Assembly (NCBI GenBank): GCA_900552325.1
Contig: URZG01000028.1
Coordinates: forward strand, 1-13,587
Length of the DNA stretch: 13,587 bases
DNA from: an uncultured Porphyromonadaceae bacterium
GTDB lineage: Bacteria > Bacteroidota > Bacteroidia > Bacteroidales > Muribaculaceae
Direction of reading: 5' to 3'
Within the stretch, counting starts at the first letter, position 1. Every line of letters begins with the position of its first letter. Below, in pieces: positions 1 to 6,094 of the stretch. Made by a program: the position numbers and the translations under genes. The notes beneath the pieces were generated by a model. It made no database searches. It was not told the origin of the DNA and saw only the letters and a program-made list of their open reading frames with translations.

Positions 1-494
1 AACTGCGACTCCTCGGCCTTCGAGCAGCGCTCACAGGCGATGGCGGCTATCGGCGACGTATATCACCACATCGGAAAGACCGATTCGGCTTTCGTATGGT
101 ATGAACAGGCCATACGCACCAACCCCGACAACGTGATGGCGCTCAACAACTTCGCCTATTACCTGGCCGAAGAGAACCGCGATCTCGACCGCGCCGAGCA
201 GCTCTCGGAACTATGCGTGGCCGCGCAGCCGACAACGACACCTTCCTCGACACCTACGCCTGGATCTTCTTCAAGAAACACGACTATGCCCGCGCCAAAG
301 AGTATATCGACCAGGCCATCGACCTCGAGGCCGACGACCCGCAGGCCGATGTGTTTCACCACGCCGGCGACATATACTATATGAGCGGCGAGCCGCAGGA
401 GGCCCTGGAACTCTGGGAGGAAGCCCTGAAACTCGATCCGGACAACGCACTCCTTCAGAAGAAGGTGCGCAACCGCACACATTACTACGAATAA
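1..494 (+). pseudogene. TPR-repeat protein, 3' part, interrupted by a frameshift
   Basis: The gene is open at the left edge, so its N-terminus lies outside the window. It reads from base 1 as tetratricopeptide-type helices (a 'GDVYHHIGKTDSAFVWYEQA' unit, then 'NPDNVMALNNFAYYLAEE') up to about base 225. There the reading frame is lost, and the continuation 'DNDTFLDTYAWIFFKKHDYA' through 'DNALLQKKVRNRTHYYE' lies in the frame one base back, ending at the TAA at 492-494. The two parts join into a normal TPR tail if one base is restored near 217-230, in the GC-rich stretch gtggccgcgcagcc. Read literally, the upstream frame ends in about 50 unrelated residues (stop at 384). TPR proteins are protein-protein scaffolds; in Bacteroidales one commonly sits just upstream of DUF4292 and M23 genes, as here, which suggests an envelope role. 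Whether the break is real or a sequence error cannot be decided from this sequence. Confidence 0.8.
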
Positions 495-546
495 CCATCG
501 AAAACGATAAACCTCTCAACATTCATCACACACCACTTTATTAAAA

Positions 547-1395
547 ATGAAGTCGTTACGCAACCTTATATTCATCATATCCCTTGCACTCCTCGCTTCG
601 GCCTGCGGCCCGTCGCGTTCCGCCCAGAAAAGGCAACAGTCTGAAACGGCGCGCATCAACGCCGCACGTGAGCGCGTGAGCGAGAGCTACGCCGCCCTTA
701 CCGGTCCGTACAAGGACTGGCAGACCCTCGAAGTGCCCGTAAAGGTCAACATCTCCTCCCCGATGAAATTCTCCTGCTCGGCGAGAATGCAGATGATACG
801 CGGCCGTTGGCTCGGCATATCGGTGAGGATGCTCGGTTTCGAGGTGGCCTATCTCACCGCCGACAACGATTCACTCCACGCCTACGTGAAAGTGCAGAAA
901 CGATACGTATCGGAGAGTATATCGCGCCTTTTCGCCTCCTCGGGATATAACCTCTCGAACGTGCAGGACCTCCTGCTGGGACGCCTCTTCATCCCCGGCG
1001 GCTCCACGGCCACACCTGCCGACGCAAGCGACTTCACAATGGAACATTCGGCCGACCTGCTCCTCCTCTTCCCGGCCGACACTCTGGCTGCGGGCGAGAT
1101 AGGTTTCGCCGCCTCCCTGGCCACCGACCGCCTTGTCACCACAACCTGCAAAGCCGGCGCGCATCAGGGTTCGCTTATCTACACCCCTTCCGCCAAAGCT
1201 ACCCCAGCCGGCCCTGTCGCGGAGCAGACGCAGCTCAACGCCGACCTCGGCGGTGCGCTCGACGCCACCCTCGAATATGCTCTCTCCGGTGCGCGATGGA
1301 ACGGCACGGTCACTCCGCGAGTATGGAAAGTGCCTTCGGGCGCGCGCCGAATAAACGTTTCAGCCGACCTCTTAAAATCACTTGTCGGATTATGA
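547..1395 (+). CDS. DUF4292 family lipoprotein
   Basis: Predicted 282-residue exported lipoprotein. The N-terminus has a short basic stretch, a hydrophobic segment (residues 6-19) and a lipobox-like A-S-A-C with Cys20 as the probable acylated residue, so it should be anchored in the cytoplasmic or outer membrane facing the periplasm. The mature part is mostly beta-strand-like, without recognisable catalytic motifs, and matches my memory of the Bacteroidetes DUF4292 family, which resembles LolA/LolB-type lipoprotein carriers; that functional link is inference. The start is the ATG after an A/T-rich leader ending ttattaaaa, typical of Bacteroidetes genes lacking a Shine-Dalgarno. It follows the TPR gene by 52 bp, and its TGA overlaps the ATG of the next gene (ATGA, 1392-1395), implying translational coupling with the murein hydrolase activator. 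Length is normal for the family. Confidence 0.82.
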   Translation: MKSLRNLIFIISLALLASACGPSRSAQKRQQSETARINAARERVSESYAALTGPYKDWQTLEVPVKVNISSPMKFSCSARMQMIRGRWLGISVRMLGFEVAYLTADNDSLHAYVKVQKRYVSESISRLFASSGYNLSNVQDLLLGRLFIPGGSTATPADASDFTMEHSADLLLLFPADTLAAGEIGFAASLATDRLVTTTCKAGAHQGSLIYTPSAKATPAGPVAEQTQLNADLGGALDATLEYALSGARWNGTVTPRVWKVPSGARRINVSADLLKSLVGL

Positions 1396-3215
1396 GAAAA
1401 TTCCTGGTAATATTACTGTCAGTCTTTATTTTCCTCCCCTCTCCCGATATGACGGGGGCACTCTCCGGTGCCCCTGTGGCCGCGGCACAGTCAGCAAAAA
1501 AGAATACCACGGCTAAGAAAAAGAAATCGACGTCAAAAAACGGCAAACAGAAGAAAGCCGCCACGCAGACCCCAAAGGGGAGCGCATCATCCGATGAAGT
1601 GCGCCGCATGCAGCAGCAGAACAAAGCCGAAATACGTCAGACACAGAAGGAAATCACTCTCAACCCCCGCCAGACGGAGCGCCAGCTCAACGCTCTGGCT
1701 CAGGTGGAGGGGGAGATCGGCCAATGCAACACACGCATCGGCGCCATCAACTCGTCGCTCGATTCCCTCAACCGCCGTTCCACCGCCGTAGCCGACTCAA
1801 TAGCCGCACTCGACGCCCGACTCAACACCATCTCACGCTCCTACGCTGCGGCTCTGCGCAAGACCCAGGGGCGCCGACAGCAGACCTCCCAGATGGCTTT
1901 CCTCCTGTCGGCCAAATCGTTCGCCCAGGCGTTCCGACGCCTGAGCGCCGTAAGGCAGTTCGGCAAATGGCGCGACCGCAAGGAGGCCGAGATCACCTCG
2001 CTCCGCAGCGTACTCCAGGGGCGCCATCAGGAACTCGACCGGCTGCACGCCGCCTCGGCCAAGACTGCCCGCGAGCTTTCAGCCGAACATTCCGCACTGA
2101 AGAAAAAACAGGCACAGACAGCCGTCCTTGTCGACTCCCTCAAAAACCGAGGGGCCGAACTCAACCAGATAATGACCGAACGGGCACGTCAGGCTGCGGC
2201 TCTCGATGCCGAACTTGACCGCATTGTAGCGCGCGAGGCTGCCGAGGCTGCCCGTCGTGAACGCGAGGCCCGGGAGGCACGCGAACGCAAGGAACGCGCC
2301 GAGCGTGAGGCCCGTGAGGCTAAGGCTCGCGCCGAGGCCGAAGCCGCCGAGAAAGCCGAGCGCGAGGCAGCCGAACGCGAGCGCCAGCAGGCTGCCGCCC
2401 GGCAGCAGGCCCTTGAAAAAGCACGCGCCGAGGCCGAGGCTGCACGACGGCAGGCCGAGGCCGACGAGAAAGCACGTGTAAAAGCCGAAGCAGAGTCCAA
2501 GGCGAAAGCCGAGGAGGCCCGACGCCGCAGCGACGAGCAGTCGCGCGCCGAAGCCCAGCGCGCACGCCGCGAGCAGCTTGCCGCCGAGGAAAAGGCCCGT
2601 CGTTCCAAAGCAGCCGCCGAAGAACGCGAACGCCAGGAAAAGGCCGCCAAAGAGCAGGATCTGAAAGAGAGAAAAGAGGCCGATGACCGCAAGGCTTCCC
2701 GCAAAGGGGTGCGCCACAAAGGGAAGAAAGCCGCCGGCGATACCCCTTCCGCTCCTTCCGCCTCTTCCGACACCCCCGCAGCACGCTCCACCGCCTCAGG
2801 CGAAGGCTTCGCCTCCATGCGCGGACGTCTCCCGATGCCGGTATCCGGAAAATATATCATCGTGAAGAAGTTCGGACGTCAGAAACACCCCACCCTCCCC
2901 CATGTGGAGATCAACAACTCCGGCATCGACCTGCAGACGGCTACCTCAGCCCCGGTAAAGGCGGTCTACGCCGGCGAAGTGTCGGCGGTGTTCCGCCCCG
3001 ATGGCTACAACCACGTTGTAGTGCTCCGCCACGGCGAATACCTCACCGTCTACGCCAACCTCGGCACCATCTCCGTATCGCCCGGCCAGGCAGTCAGCGC
3101 AGGCCAGACCATCGGCACAGTCTACGCCGATCCCCGCGACAACAACCGCTCCGTACTCCACTTCGAGCTGCGCCACGGCCGCGAGAAGCAGGACCCCGCC
3201 CTCTGGCTTCGCTGA
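1392..3215 (+). CDS. EnvC-like murein hydrolase activator with degenerate M23/LytM domain
   Basis: Predicted 607-residue exported protein, probably periplasmic. Residues 1-33 form a signal peptide ending near 'AAAQS', followed by a Lys-rich linker (35-60). A long coiled coil spans about 70-280, and a highly charged Ala/Glu/Arg helix, TolA-like in composition, about 280-440. A Ser/Pro-rich linker precedes a C-terminal LytM/M23 fold at about 480-607 (from 'LPMPVSGKYIIVKKFG' to 'LHFELRHG'). Three of the five usual active-site residues are replaced: Asn509 for the first zinc-ligand His, Asn556 for the YAHL-type His and Val588 for the first His of HxH; Asp513 and His590 remain. EnvC of E. coli is likewise catalytically dead and activates septal amidases, so an activator role in cell separation is the best inference. 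I chose the ATG at 1392 because it overlaps the DUF4292 stop and starts a good signal peptide; an upstream in-frame ATG at 1296 lies inside DUF4292. Confidence 0.88.
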   Translation: MRKFLVILLSVFIFLPSPDMTGALSGAPVAAAQSAKKNTTAKKKKSTSKNGKQKKAATQTPKGSASSDEVRRMQQQNKAEIRQTQKEITLNPRQTERQLNALAQVEGEIGQCNTRIGAINSSLDSLNRRSTAVADSIAALDARLNTISRSYAAALRKTQGRRQQTSQMAFLLSAKSFAQAFRRLSAVRQFGKWRDRKEAEITSLRSVLQGRHQELDRLHAASAKTARELSAEHSALKKKQAQTAVLVDSLKNRGAELNQIMTERARQAAALDAELDRIVAREAAEAARREREAREARERKERAEREAREAKARAEAEAAEKAEREAAERERQQAAARQQALEKARAEAEAARRQAEADEKARVKAEAESKAKAEEARRRSDEQSRAEAQRARREQLAAEEKARRSKAAAEERERQEKAAKEQDLKERKEADDRKASRKGVRHKGKKAAGDTPSAPSASSDTPAARSTASGEGFASMRGRLPMPVSGKYIIVKKFGRQKHPTLPHVEINNSGIDLQTATSAPVKAVYAGEVSAVFRPDGYNHVVVLRHGEYLTVYANLGTISVSPGQAVSAGQTIGTVYADPRDNNRSVLHFELRHGREKQDPALWLR

Positions 3216-3232
3216 CCCCCCGGCATGATTGG

Positions 3233-3308
3233 GTAGGACTTGTGGGACTTGTAAGACTTGTAGAATCTTCCCACCTGTCCCACAAGTCCTACAAGTTCCA
3301 CCTGTCCC
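3233..3308. repeat. Nonamer repeat array forming a long hairpin
   Basis: Intergenic array with a period of 9. Three units of the type (A/G)GGACTTGT occur at 3235-3243, 3244-3252 and, diverged, 3253-3261. After an 8-base spacer come four opposite-sense units: CCCACCTGT, CCCACAAGT, CCTACAAGT and TCCACCTGT (3270-3305). Bases 3233-3248 pair perfectly with 3277-3292 (16 bp), and the helix continues two pairs after a two-base mismatch, leaving a loop of about 20 bases. It begins 17 bases after the M23 stop and ends about 25 bases before the next start codon, so it could act as a terminator or attenuator. It could equally be a spreading minisatellite. No T-run follows, so a classical intrinsic terminator is not shown. 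Confidence 0.75.
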
Positions 3309-3333
3309 TTCCCCTTTCCCCCAACATGCTACT

Positions 3334-3750
3334 ATGAACCGCATAAAAATCATTATTTTATCTCTCCTTATAACGCTCCCAGCCATGGCCCAGAAAGCTG
3401 TAGTGGAGCGGATGGAGCAGACTCCCTTCGACCTCTCCGGGAAAAAGTTCCAGCGACTTGATCTCAACGGCGAGCCGTGCGCGCTGGTGAAGGTGGAGGC
3501 AATCGCCGACGGATTGGAGTTCTCAGGCAACGTGCTTCCTCCTGTAGAACACAAAACAGGCGAATATTGGGTCTACCTCACCAAAGGCTCAAAGATGTTG
3601 CGTATAAAATCGCCCGACTTCCTGCCGCTGATGCTGAATTTTTCTGACTACGGCATCACGGCTCTGGAGCCGGCGGTGACTTACGTGCTGACCCTTTCGC
3701 TCCCCACGGCTGAAACCATAGCCCGAGGCGGCAGTATCCCCTCCAAGTGA
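3334..3750 (+). CDS. Secreted WG-repeat protein, N-terminal fragment (frameshifted)
   Basis: Encodes 138 residues. Residues 1-19 are a clear signal peptide (MNRIKIIILSLLITLPAMA, cleavage before Gln20). Residues 20-124 form a compact domain nearly identical in pattern to the start of the downstream paralog at 4918: QKAVVERME, PFDLSGKK, QRLDLNG-PCALVKV, GEYWVY, DYGI and TLSLP are shared. I recall similar domains at the N-terminus of several Bacteroidetes exported proteins that also carry PEGA or formylglycine-type domains; their function is unknown to me. After 'ETIARGG' the frame runs into a TGA at 3748-3750 with unrelated residues SIPSK. The true continuation (QYPLQVTVSP...) lies one base back, so this and the next entry were one gene of about 490 codons. 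The ATG at 3334 is preferred over in-frame upstream positions, which would read through the nonamer array. Confidence 0.8.
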   Translation: MNRIKIIILSLLITLPAMAQKAVVERMEQTPFDLSGKKFQRLDLNGEPCALVKVEAIADGLEFSGNVLPPVEHKTGEYWVYLTKGSKMLRIKSPDFLPLMLNFSDYGITALEPAVTYVLTLSLPTAETIARGGSIPSK

Positions 3751-4805
3751 CTGTGTCGCCGGCTTCAGCCGATGTGACAGTCGACAGGACGGCTCTGCAT
3801 GTACGCGATGGCCGCGCCGAAACTATGCTATATAACGGCTCGCATACCTTACGGGTGGAAGCACCGGGTTATCATCCACAGGAAACCTCATTCTCCATAA
3901 ACGGCACTCCTGTGCAACGGTTGATAAATCTCCTTCCCGCCGATTCTACTCTCTGCTGCGACACCTCAACGTCCTCTCCCGGCTATTATTTTCCTTACGA
4001 TCTGTTTCAGGCCGACGGAAAATGGGGCTTCCGCGACAGCGAGACAGGCGAGACGGTAATCCCTGCGAAATATGAATCCATCGGTCTGGAATCGGAAGGT
4101 CTGGCCCCGGTGAAACTCAACGGCAAATGGGGCTTCATCGACAAGGGCGACCGGATGGTCATCGAGCCGCAATATGATTACGCCTTATCCTTCTCCGAAG
4201 GCCTCGCCCAAGTGCGGAACGACGGCAAATGCGGATTTATTGACAGGAAAGGTAATCTGGTGATACCCCTTGCCTACGACGAAGTCGGCGATTTCCACGA
4301 CGGCCTCGCTTCCGTAAGTATCAAAGGAAAGCAAGGATTCATCGACCGCAACAACCAGACAGTCATCCCCGCCCGATACGACTGGGATATGTGGAACTCC
4401 TCGCAAAGCTATTTCTCAGAGGGCATAGCCCCGGTTAAAATCAACGGCAAATGGGGGTACATCGACAAAAACGACAGTATCGTAATCAAGCCCGTTTTCA
4501 ACATCGCTTTCTCTTTCTCCGAAGGTCTGGCTCTTGTGAAATCAGGCTACAGCTACGGGTTCATGAACCGCAGCGGCGAGATGGTCGTCCCTGCTAAATA
4601 CGATGTTGCATGTAGCTTCTCGGAAGGTCTCGCAGCCGTAAAGAAAAACGGCAAGTGGGGCTATATCGACAGAACCGGCAGAATTGTGATCCCGGCGATA
4701 TACTTCAACGCCTCACCTTTCCGTAACGGGCGAGCCAATGTTTATCTTGACACCACCTACTATCTCGACCGTAACGGTGAGCGCCGCATACGACGCCTGC
4801 ATTGA
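3747..4805 (+). CDS. WG-repeat protein, PEGA-like plus WG-repeat part (frameshifted)
   Basis: Continuation of the preceding fragment in the frame one base back; that frame is open from 3714. If translated alone it could start at GTG 3747, but it would lack a signal peptide, so this is not a likely independent gene. The first ~65 residues resemble a PEGA domain (VTVSPASADVTVD, then GSHTLRVEAPGYHP and a final Leu-rich strand). Seven WG repeats of about 30-38 residues follow, each with GK-W/C/Q-G-F/Y-I-D, then a V-I-x-P-x-Y strand and an F-S-E-G-L-A-x-V strand, ending in a partial repeat (YYLDRNGERRIRR). WG repeats are thought to form beta-rich solenoid or propeller-like folds; a ligand is not known. 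With the N-terminal fragment restored, the product would be exported to the periplasm or beyond. The paralog at 4918 has the same plan without a complete PEGA unit. Confidence 0.8.
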   Translation: MTVSPASADVTVDRTALHVRDGRAETMLYNGSHTLRVEAPGYHPQETSFSINGTPVQRLINLLPADSTLCCDTSTSSPGYYFPYDLFQADGKWGFRDSETGETVIPAKYESIGLESEGLAPVKLNGKWGFIDKGDRMVIEPQYDYALSFSEGLAQVRNDGKCGFIDRKGNLVIPLAYDEVGDFHDGLASVSIKGKQGFIDRNNQTVIPARYDWDMWNSSQSYFSEGIAPVKINGKWGYIDKNDSIVIKPVFNIAFSFSEGLALVKSGYSYGFMNRSGEMVVPAKYDVACSFSEGLAAVKKNGKWGYIDRTGRIVIPAIYFNASPFRNGRANVYLDTTYYLDRNGERRIRRLH

Positions 4806-4813
4806 CTTCCGGA

Positions 4814-4836
4814 GTTATCAACACAGTGTTGATAAC
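4814..4836. repeat. Perfect 11-bp inverted repeat around a single A
   Basis: The arms GTTATCAACAC (4814-4824) and GTGTTGATAAC (4826-4836) are exact reverse complements around A4825. It starts 8 bases after the stop of the first WG gene and about 80 bases before the start of the second. The near-zero spacer makes a hairpin loop awkward and favours a dimeric regulator's operator, although a terminator stem for the upstream gene is possible; no T-tract follows. The half-site differs by one base from a DnaA box (TTATCCACA), but no box cluster is present. Confidence 0.6.
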
Positions 4837-4860
4837 ATCATAACACATTTGTAATCAACA

Positions 4861-4917
4861 TGATAATTTGTTAATAACTCAAAAGTAACTTTTAAATAAC
4901 TTTAAATAACACCATTT
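4861..4917 (+). promoter_or_regulatory. AT-rich leader and candidate promoter of the second WG gene
   Basis: This stretch is strikingly A/T-rich against a GC-rich background. TTTG at 4867-4870 and TAACTTTT at 4886-4893 resemble the Bacteroidetes -33 (TTTG) and -7 (TAnnTTTG) elements, with one mismatch in the latter and a shorter than usual gap of 15 bases. TTTAAATAAC occurs twice in exact tandem (4891-4910) just before the start codon and may help translation initiation in place of a Shine-Dalgarno. The promoter call is weak; the tandem decamer is directly visible. Confidence 0.35.
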
Positions 4918-6087
4918 ATGCCCCGCATATCAGCCATAATCCTTTCATTTCTCATCGGCCTCACGGCCGCGGCCCAGAAGGCCGTGGTGGAGCGGATGGA
5001 GATGGATCCTTTCGATCTTTCAGGGAAAAAGTACCAGCGGCTCGACCTTAACGGCGACCCCTGCGCACTGGTCAAGGTGCAGGTAATCGCCGACGGAGTG
5101 CAGTTCTTCGGAAACGTGATTCCCGACGGCGCGGAGCAGCGCGTGGGGGAATACTGGGTCTACATGGTGGCCGGAAGCAAGGAACTGCGGGTGCAGTCGC
5201 CCGTTTTTCTCCCCCTTAAACTCTATTTCCCCGACTACGGCATAGCCTCCCTTGACCCCTCGCACACCTATGTGGTGACACTTTCGCTCCCTTTCCTCAC
5301 CGCTACGGTCGAAAAGCCGCAAAACAAGCCGCATGAAAAGCCGAAAGAGACAGCCACCATCACGGTATCTCCTCCACTTGCGCAAGAAAACACGGTGACG
5401 GCACCCGCTGAGGAGGTTGACGCCGGCAGTGTCGCATCCGAAACAGCCGTCACCGACCGGCTATCCGAGAATTTCTCTTACAAATCTTTCACCAAGAAGA
5501 ATAAATACGGCTACAAGGATAGAAACACCGGCAAGGTGGTGATAAAACCCGTTTACGATTTCGCCCAGCCGTTTTTCTTCAATGACATAAGCGGCAAAGC
5601 TCTGGCATACGTGTCGGTAGGCGGAAAATACGGCTACATCGATAAGGACGGCAACATGGTGATAGAGCCACAGTTCGACGGTGCCGACAGATTTGAGAAC
5701 GGCCTTGCAAGGGTACTGATCGACGGAAAACGCGGCTTCATCGACAAAACAGGGCGCCTTGTGATTCCGACCCGTTATGACGATGCCGGCTCGTTCGGAT
5801 ATAAGGTGGGGCTGGCGCCGGTAAAACTCAAGGGGGAATGGATGATGATTGATAAAAGCGGCAACGTTGCCATTCCTCCTGCCGGTTACGAGAAAATGTT
5901 CAGTTTCTCCGAAGGTATAGCCAAAGTAAGAATCAACGGCAAATGCGGGTTTATAGACGAAAAAGGAAATCTCGTAATCCCCGCCGTTTATGACGAGGCT
6001 ACGGATTTCCTTTCAGATATTTCATACGTCAGCCGTGACGGCCGCAGATTCTATATCGACAAGAGCGGCAACGAAGTGAAGCGCTGA
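4918..6087 (+). CDS. Secreted WG-repeat protein (intact paralog)
   Basis: Predicted 389-residue exported protein. Residues 1-19 are a signal peptide (MPRISAIILSFLIGLTAAA, cleavage before Gln20). Residues 20-125 repeat the N-terminal domain of the upstream gene (QKAVVERME, PFDLSGKKYQRLDLNG, GEYWVY, DYGI, TLSLP). In place of the upstream protein's PEGA-like unit there is a Lys/Pro/Thr-rich linker of about 60 residues, which includes 'ITVSPPLAQENT', possibly a remnant of that unit. Five WG repeats follow from about residue 190 (KYGYKDRNTGKVV, GKYGYIDKDGNMV, GKRGFIDKTGRLV, GEWMMIDKSGNVA, GKCGFIDEKGNLV), then a partial final unit. The gene lies 112 bp downstream of its paralog, consistent with a tandem duplication followed by domain change. 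It ends 7 bp from the convergent barrel gene's stop. Its function is unknown; a surface or periplasmic binding role is a guess. Confidence 0.85.
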   Translation: MPRISAIILSFLIGLTAAAQKAVVERMEMDPFDLSGKKYQRLDLNGDPCALVKVQVIADGVQFFGNVIPDGAEQRVGEYWVYMVAGSKELRVQSPVFLPLKLYFPDYGIASLDPSHTYVVTLSLPFLTATVEKPQNKPHEKPKETATITVSPPLAQENTVTAPAEEVDAGSVASETAVTDRLSENFSYKSFTKKNKYGYKDRNTGKVVIKPVYDFAQPFFFNDISGKALAYVSVGGKYGYIDKDGNMVIEPQFDGADRFENGLARVLIDGKRGFIDKTGRLVIPTRYDDAGSFGYKVGLAPVKLKGEWMMIDKSGNVAIPPAGYEKMFSFSEGIAKVRINGKCGFIDEKGNLVIPAVYDEATDFLSDISYVSRDGRRFYIDKSGNEVKR

Positions 6088-6094
6088 AGCCGGA

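Noticed and set aside
2079..2860. Two - strand open frames opposite the Ala/Glu/Arg-rich helix, one looking membrane-like
   Set aside because: Antisense of GCC/GAG/CGC-rich codons gives Leu/Gly/Ser/Arg-rich false proteins; no start context or homology.
3233..3308. Possible CRISPR array
   Set aside because: The period is 9 bases with no unique spacers of 30-40 bases, units switch orientation, and there are no cas genes.
3714..3750. Programmed -1 frameshift joining the two WG fragments
   Set aside because: The direction would be right, but no X-XXY-YYZ heptamer or downstream stem is visible; a missing base explains the homology directly.
4814..4870. DnaA boxes or a replication origin
   Set aside because: Half-sites differ from TTATCCACA by a base and there is no cluster; no dnaA, dnaN or other origin-linked gene is near.
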